Part shown: positions 26,196 through 35,438 of the stretch, one piece after another
Position numbering within the stretch: position 1 is the first letter of the stretch
How the letters are laid out: every line of letters begins with the position of its first letter
Origin: Novosphingobium aquimarinum
GTDB lineage: Bacteria; Pseudomonadota; Alphaproteobacteria; Sphingomonadales; Sphingomonadaceae
Length of the DNA: 64,000 nucleotides
Assembly (NCBI RefSeq): GCF_009746585.1
Contig: NZ_WRPO01000005.1
Span: 186,001-250,000, forward strand
Reading direction: 5' to 3'
Translations under genes and position numbers: made by a program
Notes under the pieces: generated by a model
What the model was told of the DNA's origin: nothing
The model's input: the letters and a program-made list of their open reading frames with translations, nothing else
Database searches by the model: none

Positions 26196-27170
26196 ATGAG
26201 ACGCAGCGGTGTCGCTCCGAGGTCGCTCGCCTATCTTGTCGTCGAAACGAAGCATGTCGCGAAATGGCGGGATTTCGCGGCGAAGGTGCTGGGGATGCAG
26301 CCCGAAGACGATGGGCGCGGCGGGCTGTCCCTTCGTATGGACGAACGCTGCTCGCGCATCTTCGTTAGCGCCGGGGAGCGCGACGCGGTGATCGCGACGG
26401 GCTGGGAAATGGCTGACGTGGCTGCATGGGCAGAGCTGTGCGATCGGCTGAGAGAATCGGGTCTTGCGGTGGCGGTGGGATCGCGGGATCTGGCGGCCCA
26501 CCGCAAGGTCGAAGGCATCGCCAGTGTGAAAGATCCTGCGGGCACCTGCGTCGAACTGATCCACGGAGCGGCGTGCGCCGAGACGCCGTTTACCCCGGGG
26601 CGTTCGCTGAGCGGCTTCCGGACTGGACCGCTTGGTCTCGGACACGCCGTGCTGACCGTATCGGATATTGCGGCAGTGGCACCGTTCTATACCGACCTGT
26701 TGGGCTTTCGCCTGTCCGATCATGCTCGTCGGCCATTTGCCGCCGCGTTTTTCCATCTCAACAGCCGGCACCACAGTCTGGCAATGATCGAGACAGGCGA
26801 GGATGGCTTCCATCATCTGATGGTCGAGTTGGATTCCCTCGACGATGTCGGTCAGGCCTATGACCTCGCACAATTGGAGGAAGGACGCGTCGCCGTGACG
26901 CTGGGCCGCCACTCCAACGACTTCATGACGTCCTTCTACATGCGCACGCCATCGGACTTCCTGATCGAATATGGGTGGGGCGGGCGATCCATCGATCCGG
27001 AGTCATGGCAAGCGTTCGAATGTGTCGACGGGCCTAGCTTGTGGGGGCACGAACGCTCATGGTTGGGGCCGGAAAAGAGAGCCGAAGCCTTACGCTTTCG
27101 GCTTGAAGCCGCTGCCAAGGGACTGCGGGCACCGGACTTCGTGCGAAGCGGCGATCATCAAGAGGAATAG
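26196..27170 (+). CDS. Type I extradiol ring-cleavage dioxygenase (BphC-like)
   Basis: 324 residues with two VOC modules, the length of BphC-type enzymes. The Fe(II) ligands are visible as H150 (LGHAVL), H206 or H207 (FHHLMVE) and E258 (LIEYGWGG). The second-shell residues H192/193, H239 (GRHSND) and Y248 match the BphC catalytic set. It therefore should cleave a catechol-type ring next to a hydroxyl. ATG 26196 lacks a strong ribosome site. It is the last gene of the plus-strand series and gives the cluster a clear ring-opening step. Confidence 0.88.
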   Translation: MRRSGVAPRSLAYLVVETKHVAKWRDFAAKVLGMQPEDDGRGGLSLRMDERCSRIFVSAGERDAVIATGWEMADVAAWAELCDRLRESGLAVAVGSRDLAAHRKVEGIASVKDPAGTCVELIHGAACAETPFTPGRSLSGFRTGPLGLGHAVLTVSDIAAVAPFYTDLLGFRLSDHARRPFAAAFFHLNSRHHSLAMIETGEDGFHHLMVELDSLDDVGQAYDLAQLEEGRVAVTLGRHSNDFMTSFYMRTPSDFLIEYGWGGRSIDPESWQAFECVDGPSLWGHERSWLGPEKRAEALRFRLEAAAKGLRAPDFVRSGDHQEE

Positions 27171-27232
27171 GAGTGTCATTCGCTCAGGCCCGCCTGGCGG
27201 TGCCGGCTTCAGTCGCGACCGAAGGGGCTTGT

Positions 27233-28045
27233 TCAGGCCACGGCAGAATTTGCAGGATCTTCCGCCGGCGCACCCATTCGCCTGGAGATGACGGCGGCGG
27301 CCGCTTTCAATTCACCGACAAGTTGGTCGTGCAGGGTGTCGTTGATGTGATCGGCCGGGGCCAGCAGGGTCAGCGCGGCGGCTATCTCTCCGCTGTAATC
27401 CATGACGGGTACGGACAGCCCGGCGAAATTTCGATGCAACATTCCGATGGTGGATGCGTACCCATCGTCGCGAACCTTTTGGCACTGCTTTTCGAGGTCG
27501 CGCTTGCGCCCGGCTGTCGTGCCTTCGAAACTCGCCTGGGCCGCGAGTGCGCGTGTCGTCACGGTCGAAGACAGGTGGGTCAGGAAGATCAATCCCGTCG
27601 CCGTCGTCGTCATCGGCAAGACATAGCCTAGCCGAACGGCAAAGGCGCCTTGTATCGTCCCGTCGGCTTTGCTGACGATGCAGGGACCGCGTTCCCCCCA
27701 AAGCGACAGATAAACGGCGCAATGCGTCCGCGTCCGCAGATCGCTCATGACGTCACGCGCCAGTTCGACGACATCGAGCTGGCGCACTGCGGCAAGGCCC
27801 AGCTGGATCGCGAAGGATCCGAGCCCGTAGGCCCCGGTCTTGGGATTTTGCTGAACCACGCCATCGTGTGCAAAGCTGACGAGGTACAAGTGCACCTTGC
27901 TTGGCGGCATCTGGCTGCGCTTTGCCACTTCGCGCAAGGGCAGTGCCGTGCGGCTGGCCTGAAGGACGCGCAGGATCCGGAAGCCCATCTCGATGGACTG
28001 AACCCTGCGGCTGCTCTCTCCGATCTGCGTGACATCCGTCTCCAT
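27233..28045 (-). CDS. IclR family transcriptional regulator (2)
   Basis: 270 residues, a close paralogue of the IclR at 13717: VQSIEMGFRILRVL, PLREVAKRSQMP, SKVHLYLVSF, CAVYLSLWG and TTATGLIFLTHL are shared blocks. The winged helix is N-terminal and the effector domain C-terminal. ATG 28045 was chosen; a TTG at 28090 would add 15 residues. It is divergent from the FAD monooxygenase gene and probably regulates it through the tandem repeats at 28111-28143. Confidence 0.88.
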   Translation of the reverse strand: METDVTQIGESSRRVQSIEMGFRILRVLQASRTALPLREVAKRSQMPPSKVHLYLVSFAHDGVVQQNPKTGAYGLGSFAIQLGLAAVRQLDVVELARDVMSDLRTRTHCAVYLSLWGERGPCIVSKADGTIQGAFAVRLGYVLPMTTTATGLIFLTHLSSTVTTRALAAQASFEGTTAGRKRDLEKQCQKVRDDGYASTIGMLHRNFAGLSVPVMDYSGEIAAALTLLAPADHINDTLHDQLVGELKAAAAVISRRMGAPAEDPANSAVA

Positions 28046-28110
28046 CGCGCTGTTCTGACCAGAAATTCCGCCTTCTCGCAAGCGGAACAAAGTGCGGGCG
28101 AGTCTCCCGA

Positions 28111-28159
28111 TTCGTTTATGTCGGCATCCGTTCGTTTATATCGTATGTTATTGACGAAC
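28111..28159. promoter_or_regulatory. Tandem direct repeat and inverted repeat, likely IclR operator
   Basis: TTCGTTTAT(G/A)TCG occurs at 28111-28123 and again at 28131-28143, exactly 20 bases (two helical turns) apart. GTTCGT (28130-28135) is also mirrored by ACGAAC (28154-28159). It lies between the IclR gene and the FAD monooxygenase, where a regulator binding twice on one DNA face would be expected. Confidence 0.5.
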
Positions 28160-28208
28160 AGCATTCGCTATGATTATGCCTAAAGCAGAATCACCGGAGG
28201 GGCCGAAC

Positions 28209-29426
28209 TTGGATAAGAATGTGCATGTCGGTGTCGTGGGGGGCGGGATCGGCGGACTGACGGCCGCGCTTGCCTTGCTGCGCCGCGGGTACGACGTATC
28301 GGTCTTTGAACAAGCACCCGAACTGCAGGAAGTGGGTGCCGGCCTGCAGATCAGCCCCAACGGGATCCGCATCCTTTTCTCGCTCGGTCTCGAAGCGGAA
28401 ATGCTTGCCATGGCGTTCGAGCCGCAGGGCAAGGAAATCCGTCTGTGGAATACGGGCGACACCTGGAAACTGTTCGACCTCGGCGTCGTTTCGCGCGAGC
28501 GGTACGGCTATCCCTATCTGACCGTGCATCGCAACGATCTGCATCAGGCGCTGCTCAAGGCGGTGGAAGCGATCAAGCCGGGGACTGTTCATCTCGCGCA
28601 TCGATCGACCGGGATCGAGCAGGACGCCAATGGGGTGACGATCGAATTTGCCGATCACCCTTCCGTGCGCGCCGATGTCGTCATCGGGGCGGACGGGGTG
28701 CATTCGCATATTCGCGAGCAACTGTTCGGATCAGGCCCGGTCGAGTTTACCGGCATCGTTGCCTGGCGCGGTGTCATTCCGGCGGAAAACCTGCCTGACC
28801 ACTTGGTCAAGCCGGTGGGTACCAACTGGATCGGGCCGGGGGGGCATGTCATCCATTATCCGATCCGGGGTGGTGAACTCATGAATTTCACCAGCGTGAT
28901 CGAACGACAGGACTGGAAGGTGGAATCCTGGTCAAGCGCTGGCAGCAACGCCGAATATCACGCGGACTATCCGGGCTGGCACGAAGAGGTTCACACGTAC
29001 ATCGAGGCTATCCCGCAACCTTTCAAATGGGCGTTGATAGCGCGCCCGCCGATGCAGGAATGGGTCAACGGTCGCGTGGCGTTATTGGGCGATGCGTGCC
29101 ACCCATCGCTTCCGTTTCTGGCCCAGGGCGCTGGCATGGCACTGGAAGACGCTTGTATCCTGGCCCGTGCGTTCGATGAGTTCGACACGCTCGACGAAGC
29201 GCTGGAAAGGTATCAGCGGGTTCGAATTCCGCGCGCCACGGCCGCCGTGAACGGGGCCTATGCCAACACCGAAAGGTTTCACAATCCGCTGCTCGCGGAT
29301 GCCACTCAAGCGCAGCGCTATGTCGATGAGCAGTGGGATCCCGCCAAGGTCGTCGACCGGTACGAATGGCTGTTCAAGTACGACGCCACCTCGGTGCCAC
29401 TGGACGCGTCGGCAATCGTTGATTGA
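28209..29426 (+). CDS. FAD-dependent aromatic monooxygenase (salicylate/3-hydroxybenzoate hydroxylase-like)
   Basis: 405 residues of the PHBH-fold class A flavoprotein family. GGGIGGLTAALAL is the FAD dinucleotide motif, GADGVHS the DG motif and GDACHPSLPFLAQGAG the second FAD motif. It hydroxylates, or decarboxylates and hydroxylates, a phenolic acid using NAD(P)H and oxygen. TTG 28209 was preferred because GGAGGGG lies 7 bases upstream; ATG 28170 has no ribosome site. It would make the dihydroxylated ring needed by the extradiol dioxygenase next door (inference). Confidence 0.88.
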   Translation: MDKNVHVGVVGGGIGGLTAALALLRRGYDVSVFEQAPELQEVGAGLQISPNGIRILFSLGLEAEMLAMAFEPQGKEIRLWNTGDTWKLFDLGVVSRERYGYPYLTVHRNDLHQALLKAVEAIKPGTVHLAHRSTGIEQDANGVTIEFADHPSVRADVVIGADGVHSHIREQLFGSGPVEFTGIVAWRGVIPAENLPDHLVKPVGTNWIGPGGHVIHYPIRGGELMNFTSVIERQDWKVESWSSAGSNAEYHADYPGWHEEVHTYIEAIPQPFKWALIARPPMQEWVNGRVALLGDACHPSLPFLAQGAGMALEDACILARAFDEFDTLDEALERYQRVRIPRATAAVNGAYANTERFHNPLLADATQAQRYVDEQWDPAKVVDRYEWLFKYDATSVPLDASAIVD

Positions 29427-29449
29427 GCCGGGCAGGTGAAACGCAGATC

Positions 29450-30640
29450 ATGAGCACTGTCATCGACAAGACCGAATGGGTTCGCACACCTCTGATCGTA
29501 TCCTTCAAGGACAATCCGAAATTCACGGAGACTTATGGTTTCGCGGGAAATTCCGGCCATGTGAATCTGGAAGGGCAACTCCTCCACAAGGAGAATGTCC
29601 GCGCCAAGACCGTCTATCTGTTCATGCACCCGACGTCGGTATTGCATTTGCTGCCGATGCCGACGGCGCTCGCGGATGCCGGGCTCGATGTGTTGTGCGC
29701 GGCGAGCCGCTACCCGCGCAACGATACGGCGCTGATTTTCGAGAAGGTCGCCATCGACCTCGGCAAATGGGTGGCCTTCGCGCGCGACGAGTTGGGCTAC
29801 GAGAAAGTGGTGCTCGTCGGCTGGTCGGGCGGTGGATCGCTTTCTCTGTTCTACCAGGCGCAAGCGGAAAACCCCGACGTGACGCACACGCCCGCGGGCG
29901 ATCCGGTCGACCTGACGGCGGCGGGCCTGCAGCCGGCGGATGGCGTGATCTTCATCGCGGCGCACTTGTCGCGCGCGGAAACCCTGACCGAATGGCTCGA
30001 CCCTTCGGTTACGGACGAATTGAATCCCGATGATCGCGATCCTGAGTTCGACATCTATTCGCCCGACTGCCCGCATCAGCCGCCCTATTCGCCCGAATTC
30101 GTCGCTCGCTTCCGCGAAGCCCAGCGGGCGCGGAACCGCCGCATTACGAAGTGGGTACAGGACACCTTGGCACGCCTACAGGCGCTCGACACGCCGGAAC
30201 AGGAGCGCGCGTTCGTCACGCACCGGACGATGTGCGACGTTCGCTGGCTGGATCCTACCATCGATCCTTCGGAACGTCGTCCTAACTGGACGTACATGGG
30301 TGATCCCCGTGCCGTGAACGTCGGTCCGGTGGGGCTTGCACGGTATTCTACGCTGCGCTCCTGGCTCAGCCAGTGGAGCTACGATCTTTCGAACGCGCGG
30401 GGGCCCCATAATGCGGCCAAGATCCGCAAGACCCCGGTTCTGCAGATCGAAAACACCGCCGACGAGGCCGTGCCGGCCACGCACAACCCGGCCATCCGCA
30501 ACGCTCTGGCCACTCCTGACAAGGAATATCTCTCCTTGCACGGGGCAACGCACTACTACCTGGGTCAGCCCGAATTGCTGGCGCAATGCATCGAAACGGT
30601 GATCGACTGGAGCGTTCGCAAGGGTTTGCTTTCGCGATGA
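29450..30640 (+). CDS. Large alpha/beta hydrolase
   Basis: 396 residues. VGWSGGGSLS supplies the nucleophile serine, ENTADEAVP the aspartate region and HGATHYYL the histidine. A long insertion between the core strands (about residues 130-290) makes it larger than usual. A TTG at 29423 would add nine residues; ATG 29450 is preferred. It is co-directional with the monooxygenase and overlaps the LuxR-type gene by four bases. Ester, thioester or C-C bond cleavage are all possible. Confidence 0.75.
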   Translation: MSTVIDKTEWVRTPLIVSFKDNPKFTETYGFAGNSGHVNLEGQLLHKENVRAKTVYLFMHPTSVLHLLPMPTALADAGLDVLCAASRYPRNDTALIFEKVAIDLGKWVAFARDELGYEKVVLVGWSGGGSLSLFYQAQAENPDVTHTPAGDPVDLTAAGLQPADGVIFIAAHLSRAETLTEWLDPSVTDELNPDDRDPEFDIYSPDCPHQPPYSPEFVARFREAQRARNRRITKWVQDTLARLQALDTPEQERAFVTHRTMCDVRWLDPTIDPSERRPNWTYMGDPRAVNVGPVGLARYSTLRSWLSQWSYDLSNARGPHNAAKIRKTPVLQIENTADEAVPATHNPAIRNALATPDKEYLSLHGATHYYLGQPELLAQCIETVIDWSVRKGLLSR

Positions 30641-31464
30641 CTTGCCAAGACGCCCGGAACGGACGTCTGGCCCCAGCGGCGGTCGGCAGCCTGATCGCGG
30701 CGATCGGCACGCCTGGATTCGCGCAGGTTCTGCACGGACTCCTGGCAGAGACGACCGGTGCCGACTTATCTTCGGTATTCCTGCGAGAGGCAGCGCGCGG
30801 CGCGGGCGCTGCGCGCATCAGCCTGCTGCACGCATGCGGCGATCATCCTGACAAGCCGGAGTTCGCAATGCGCGCCTCGCTCGCTTACGCGCGCGATTAT
30901 TGGCGTGCGGATAGAGACATCAACCGGGCGGCAAGCTGCGGTTTATCCGCGCCCAGCGTGGTGCGCCGGCGGGCAGGGGATCTGCCGCTCGGATCCTGGC
31001 GACGCGAGCTTTACGAAACGGCCGGCGTCGCCGAGCGGCTGAGCCTGATGCATGGCCGCGATCCTATCACCGTCATCAATGCCTACGTGTTCGAAGGGCG
31101 GGACGGCTTCGGCGGGCAGGCGGCGGATGCCCTTACGGCGATCGGGCCGATCCTGATCGCCGCGATCGAGCGTGACCGCGCCATGCGCGCCGGCATGGCT
31201 GGCTACTCCGACGAAGATCACCTTGCCGGGCAACTGGCGGGAAGCGCGTTCCGCCTGTCGGCACGCGAGGCACAGGTCGTTTCGGCGATGATGCTGGGTC
31301 ATACGCAGGAAGAGATCGCGCAGCGCCAGAGGATCGCTCGTGAAACCGTGATTACCTACCGCCGGCGCGCCTACGGCAAGTTGGGGGTCGCCAATTCGCG
31401 GGATCTGCGCGCGCTGCACCGGCGTATAGTGCGGGCAGACCCCAGTTTGGCTCCGCCCGGCTGA
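30637..31464 (+). CDS. LuxR-type (C-terminal HTH) transcriptional regulator
   Basis: 275 residues. The C-terminus carries a GerE/LuxR helix-turn-helix (LSAREAQVVSAMMLGHTQEEIA, read in two parts, ending TYRRRAYGKLGV). The N-terminal ~190 residues are an unassigned, possibly GAF-like sensor. ATGA overlap with the hydrolase couples it to the monooxygenase operon. It could serve the PQQ dehydrogenase and exporter downstream. Confidence 0.82.
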   Translation: MTCQDARNGRLAPAAVGSLIAAIGTPGFAQVLHGLLAETTGADLSSVFLREAARGAGAARISLLHACGDHPDKPEFAMRASLAYARDYWRADRDINRAASCGLSAPSVVRRRAGDLPLGSWRRELYETAGVAERLSLMHGRDPITVINAYVFEGRDGFGGQAADALTAIGPILIAAIERDRAMRAGMAGYSDEDHLAGQLAGSAFRLSAREAQVVSAMMLGHTQEEIAQRQRIARETVITYRRRAYGKLGVANSRDLRALHRRIVRADPSLAPPG

Positions 31465-31475
31465 TACGAGTGTTT

Positions 31476-31513
31476 CCGCTTGCCCGTCCGAATGGCGGCC
31501 CCGGACCAAGCGG
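31476..31513 (+). repeat. Stem-loop between LuxR and PQQ dehydrogenase genes
   Basis: CCGCTTG (31476-31482) pairs with CAAGCGG (31507-31513), and the inner GTCCG (31486-31490) pairs with CGGAC (31502-31506). No U-tract follows. It may be a transcript-processing or weak termination hairpin. Confidence 0.45.
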
Positions 31514-31537
31514 CCCGTCAACGAGATGAGGCATCGA

Positions 31538-33628
31538 ATGTTCGCAAGTTTCAAGAAATTCACCGGGGCGGTTGCATGCATGGCCGTACTGCACGCCGCG
31601 GCGATTGCCGGCCCTGCGGCGGTCGATAACGATCGCCTAACCGCGGCCGATCGCGAACCGGGCGAATGGATGGCGCCGGGCCGTACGTATGGCGAGCAGC
31701 GCTATAGTCCCTTGGCGCAGATAACCGCGGACAACGTCTCGAACCTGGGTCTCGCCTGGTACGCGGATCTTCCGGTGGATCGCGGCGTCGAAGCGTCGCC
31801 GATTGTCGTCGACGGTGTGCTCTACAACATCGAACCCTGGAACGTCACGGTCGCCTACGATGCGAAAACCGGAAAGGAGCTATGGCGTTTCGATCCCAAG
31901 GTGGATCGGGAAAAGGGCCGCCATGCTTGCTGCGACATCGTCACGCGTGGCCTGGCGGCGTGGAACGGCAAGATCATCATCGCCACTCTGGACGGCAGGC
32001 TCATCGCGATCGATGCGGCAACCGGCAAGCAGGTCTGGAGCACGGCAACCTTCGATCCCGTGTGGCCCTATACGATCACGGGCGCGCCGCGCGTCTATAA
32101 CGGCAAGGTGCTGATCGGCAACGCAGGCGCCGAGGGCGCCGCCCGTGGCTATGTCACCGCCTACGATGTGGAAACGGGCAAGCAAATCTGGCGGTTTTAC
32201 ACCGTCCCCGGCAATCCTGCGGACGGCTTTACATCCGATGCGATGGCCATGGCGGCCAAGACCTGGACCGGCGACTGGTGGAAACGCGGCGGCGGCGGCA
32301 CCGTCTGGGATTCCATCGTCTATGACCCCGATCTCGATCTGGTTTATATCGGTGTCGGCAACGGCGGGCCTTGGCCGCTGCGCTATCGCAGTCCGCAAGG
32401 CGGCGATAACCTGTTCCTGTCGTCCATCGTCGCGCTGAAGGGCGATACAGGTGAATACGTCTGGCACTACCAGACGACCCCTGGGGACGAGTGGGACTTT
32501 ACAGCGACTCAATCGCTCATCCTCGCCGACCTCGTCATCAAGGGTAAGACGCGCAAGGTGCTGATGCAGGCGCCGAAAAACGGGTATTATTATGTGATCG
32601 ACCGCGCGACCGGCGAGTTGATTTCCGCTGAACCCTACGTGGCGATGAACTGGTCCACCGGCATCGACGCGAACGGCAAGCCGATCGTCAATCCCGAAGC
32701 GCGTTATGGCGAGGTTCCCGTAATCGTCACGCCGGGACCGGGCGGCGGGCATAACTGGAACCCCATGGCCTTCAGTCCGCAGACCGGGCTTGCGTATTTT
32801 CCGGTGACCGAGATGTACATGGCGTTCTCGGTCAATCCGGACTTCGAACAGACGCCCGGTCAAATGAGTCAGCTGGGCATTTCGACCACCGGCTACGACA
32901 TCACGCGCAAGGCGGCGCAGGAATATGCCGCAAAGCACAACAAGGCGTGGCTGACGGCATGGGACCCGGTGGCGCAAAAGGAGCGCTGGCGCGTGCCGTA
33001 CCCGGTGCGTGGCAGCGGCGGGCTGCTGGCGACGGCCGGCAACCTCGTATTTCAGGGAACGGTGCGCGGCACGTTCGCCGCCTATAGCGCCGATGCCGGC
33101 AAGCTCGTTTGGGAGATGCCGGTCCAGCAGGTGCCGATCGCGGCGGCCATTTCCTATTCCGTCGATGGCGAACAGTATATCGCCGTCAACGCCGGGTGGG
33201 GCGGTGGGCTGGCTCACTCGACGACGGCGGAATCCCTGGGCTTTCCGTTCTCGAAATCGCCGCGCCTGCTCGTGTTCCGGCTCGGTGCGACCGAAAAACT
33301 GCCGCCTGTCGAAACTAAGGATGAAGGGCCCTATCGCCCCGAACCGACCAAGGTGGATGACGCCACCATCGCTCGCGGCGAAACGCTGTTTGCCGACCAC
33401 TGTGCCGCCTGCCATGGCGCGCGAGCTCGCGGCGGGGTCAAGGACCTTCGCATGATGAGCCGTGAAACTCACGCCGAGTTCCAGGACATCGTGATCGGGG
33501 GATCGCGGCGCGAAAAGGGCATGGCGAGCTTTGCCGACATCATAAGCGTCCCCGATGCCAAGGCGATCCATGCGTACCTGATCCGTCGCACGAACGAGGA
33601 CTGGGACGAGATGTACGGCGACAAATGA
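31538..33628 (+). CDS. PQQ-dependent quinohaemoprotein dehydrogenase
   Basis: 696 residues with a signal peptide, so periplasmic. An eight-bladed quinoprotein propeller contains the vicinal disulfide C131-C132 and the catalytic aspartate D320 in DEWDFT. A C-terminal cytochrome c domain has CAACH at 622-626. It oxidises an alcohol or aldehyde and passes electrons to haem c. The residue two after the aspartate is Thr, not Asp, pointing to a calcium rather than lanthanide enzyme (family rule). GATGAGG supports ATG 31538 over ATG 31526. No PQQ synthesis genes are in the window. Confidence 0.9.
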   Translation: MFASFKKFTGAVACMAVLHAAAIAGPAAVDNDRLTAADREPGEWMAPGRTYGEQRYSPLAQITADNVSNLGLAWYADLPVDRGVEASPIVVDGVLYNIEPWNVTVAYDAKTGKELWRFDPKVDREKGRHACCDIVTRGLAAWNGKIIIATLDGRLIAIDAATGKQVWSTATFDPVWPYTITGAPRVYNGKVLIGNAGAEGAARGYVTAYDVETGKQIWRFYTVPGNPADGFTSDAMAMAAKTWTGDWWKRGGGGTVWDSIVYDPDLDLVYIGVGNGGPWPLRYRSPQGGDNLFLSSIVALKGDTGEYVWHYQTTPGDEWDFTATQSLILADLVIKGKTRKVLMQAPKNGYYYVIDRATGELISAEPYVAMNWSTGIDANGKPIVNPEARYGEVPVIVTPGPGGGHNWNPMAFSPQTGLAYFPVTEMYMAFSVNPDFEQTPGQMSQLGISTTGYDITRKAAQEYAAKHNKAWLTAWDPVAQKERWRVPYPVRGSGGLLATAGNLVFQGTVRGTFAAYSADAGKLVWEMPVQQVPIAAAISYSVDGEQYIAVNAGWGGGLAHSTTAESLGFPFSKSPRLLVFRLGATEKLPPVETKDEGPYRPEPTKVDDATIARGETLFADHCAACHGARARGGVKDLRMMSRETHAEFQDIVIGGSRREKGMASFADIISVPDAKAIHAYLIRRTNEDWDEMYGDK

Positions 33629-33675
33629 TCGGAGCCGTCGGCCGGTTGGCCCGGATCTGACAGGGAGGGCGAGGA

Positions 33676-35319
33676 TTGGCTGATACGGCACCGCCCTCTC
33701 CATTCTCGATATCGATCTATCGTTCGTTCTGGATCGCCAACCTGTGCTCGCACCTTGGCTATGTCATCCAGTCGGTGGGCGCGGCCTGGTTGATGACTCG
33801 GATCGCACCCACGCCCAAGATGGTCGCGCTGGTCCAGACATCGATAACCTTGCCGATGATGATGCTGGCATTCTTTTCCGGCGCGGTGGCTGACAGTTTC
33901 GACCGGCGCAAAATCCTGATCGCGGCGCAGATCTTCATGTTCGCGACGGCTATCGTTCTATGCCTGCTCGCCTATGCCGAGGCGATTACGCCGTGGTTGC
34001 TGCTGGCCTGCACGTTTGCGATCGGTTGCGGGATGGCGATCAACAACCCGGCCTGGCAGGCGAATGTCGGCGATATCGTGCCCAAACCGGTCCTGCCCGC
34101 CGCCGTCGCCTACAATTCGATCGCCTTCAATGTCGCGCGAAGCGGCGGGCCGGCGATCGGCGGCGTGCTTGTCGCCGCGGCGGGCTCGGCTGCGGCATTC
34201 GCGGTGAATGCCGTCAGCTATACGGCGCTGCTGGCTGTCTTGCTGCGCTGGAAGCGTGAGGTGCCCGAGCGCAAGCTTCCAGCAGAAGGCGTGCTTCAGG
34301 GCATGGGCGACGGGTTGCGCTATTTTGCGATGTCGCCGCAGATTTTTCGCACCGTCTTGCGTTCCCTTCTATTTGGCCTGGCGTCCAGTGCGACGGGCGC
34401 GCTGATGCCGATCATTGCCCGCGAATTGCTCGGTGGTGGAGCCACGGTCTATGGCCTCATCCTCGGTGCTTTCGGGGTAGGGGCCGTGGCCGGCGCTTTT
34501 ACCGTTACGCGGCTGCGCGCTCGGTTTCGCGTAGAGCAGATCCTGTTTCTGGCATCGCTCGCGGTGGCGTGTGGCGCGGCTGTGACGGCGACCAGTGGAT
34601 TTCTCGCGCTCACTTGCGTTTCGCTGGCCATCACGGGCGGGGGCTGGATCCTGGGTGTGTCGACAATGAACGTGGCGGTCCAGCTGGCCTCGCCGCGCTG
34701 GGTGGTCGCCCGGATGATCGCGATCCAGCAGACCGGGTTCTTTGGAGGCATGGCGCTGGGCAGTTTCCTGTTCGGGATCATTGCGACGCGTTTCGATGTG
34801 ACCACGGCTCTGCTTGTCAGCAGCGCGGCGCAGTTGCTCGTCATGGCGTCGGCACGGATCCTGCCCGTAGCCGACGCCGCCGACGTGGATCTCGACCCGG
34901 GGGACTGGAGCGCGCCGTCTCCCGCCATCGCGATCGAAGGGCGCAGCGGCCCGATCGCGGTTTCCGTCGCCTACCAAGTCGCGCACGATGACATCCCGGC
35001 GTTTCTGGCAGAGATGCGCGACTGGCGTAGACTGCGCCTGCGCGATGGCGCGCGGCGGTGGCAACTCTATCGCGATCTGGCGTCACCAGAAACATGGTTG
35101 GAAACCTATCGCGTGGCGACATGGACCGAGTACGCGCGCCATAATCTGCGCCGCACTCAGGCTGACATGGAATTGCAGGAACGGATCCTCACGTTGCAGA
35201 TCGGAGGGCGGCGTCCTCAGGTCAGCCGGATGCTGGAAGTTTCGCCTGATAGTGCCGCAGTACAGGCCGCGCGACGCGAGACCCTCCCGACCATGCCCGT
35301 CCCCGATATTTCCGGCTGA
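33676..35319 (+). CDS. MFS_3-type exporter with soluble C-terminal domain
   Basis: 547 residues. The first ~400 form 10-12 membrane helices of the EntS/MFS_3 kind (SHLGYVIQSVGAAWLM, FDRRKILI, NPAWQANVG). Residues ~415-530 are soluble and resemble an ABM-like dimeric barrel (RWQLYRDLASPETW, TWTEYARHNLRRTQ), as in other MFS_3 proteins. It would export a small molecule such as a siderophore or toxic intermediate. The TTG start at 33676 follows GGGAGGG. Confidence 0.83.
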   Translation: MADTAPPSPFSISIYRSFWIANLCSHLGYVIQSVGAAWLMTRIAPTPKMVALVQTSITLPMMMLAFFSGAVADSFDRRKILIAAQIFMFATAIVLCLLAYAEAITPWLLLACTFAIGCGMAINNPAWQANVGDIVPKPVLPAAVAYNSIAFNVARSGGPAIGGVLVAAAGSAAAFAVNAVSYTALLAVLLRWKREVPERKLPAEGVLQGMGDGLRYFAMSPQIFRTVLRSLLFGLASSATGALMPIIARELLGGGATVYGLILGAFGVGAVAGAFTVTRLRARFRVEQILFLASLAVACGAAVTATSGFLALTCVSLAITGGGWILGVSTMNVAVQLASPRWVVARMIAIQQTGFFGGMALGSFLFGIIATRFDVTTALLVSSAAQLLVMASARILPVADAADVDLDPGDWSAPSPAIAIEGRSGPIAVSVAYQVAHDDIPAFLAEMRDWRRLRLRDGARRWQLYRDLASPETWLETYRVATWTEYARHNLRRTQADMELQERILTLQIGGRRPQVSRMLEVSPDSAAVQAARRETLPTMPVPDISG

Positions 35320-35333
35320 TAAGTGGGCAGCCG

Positions 35334-35375
35334 CCCACGCGTGGCGTGGGGAGGTTCATGGTACAATACAGAACC
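35334..35375 (+). promoter_or_regulatory. Inverted repeats before the 2OG oxygenase gene
   Basis: CCCACGC (35334-35340) and GCGTGGG (35344-35350) form a tight 7-bp hairpin without U-tract. A second, wider repeat GGTTC (35353-35357) / GAACC (35371-35375) follows. They mark the probable leader or operator of the next gene. Confidence 0.35.
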
Positions 35376-35438
35376 AAAGTCGGTAATATCATACGCAAAT
35401 GCGGTGATCTGCACCGCCGTGTGAAGAGAGGACGTATC

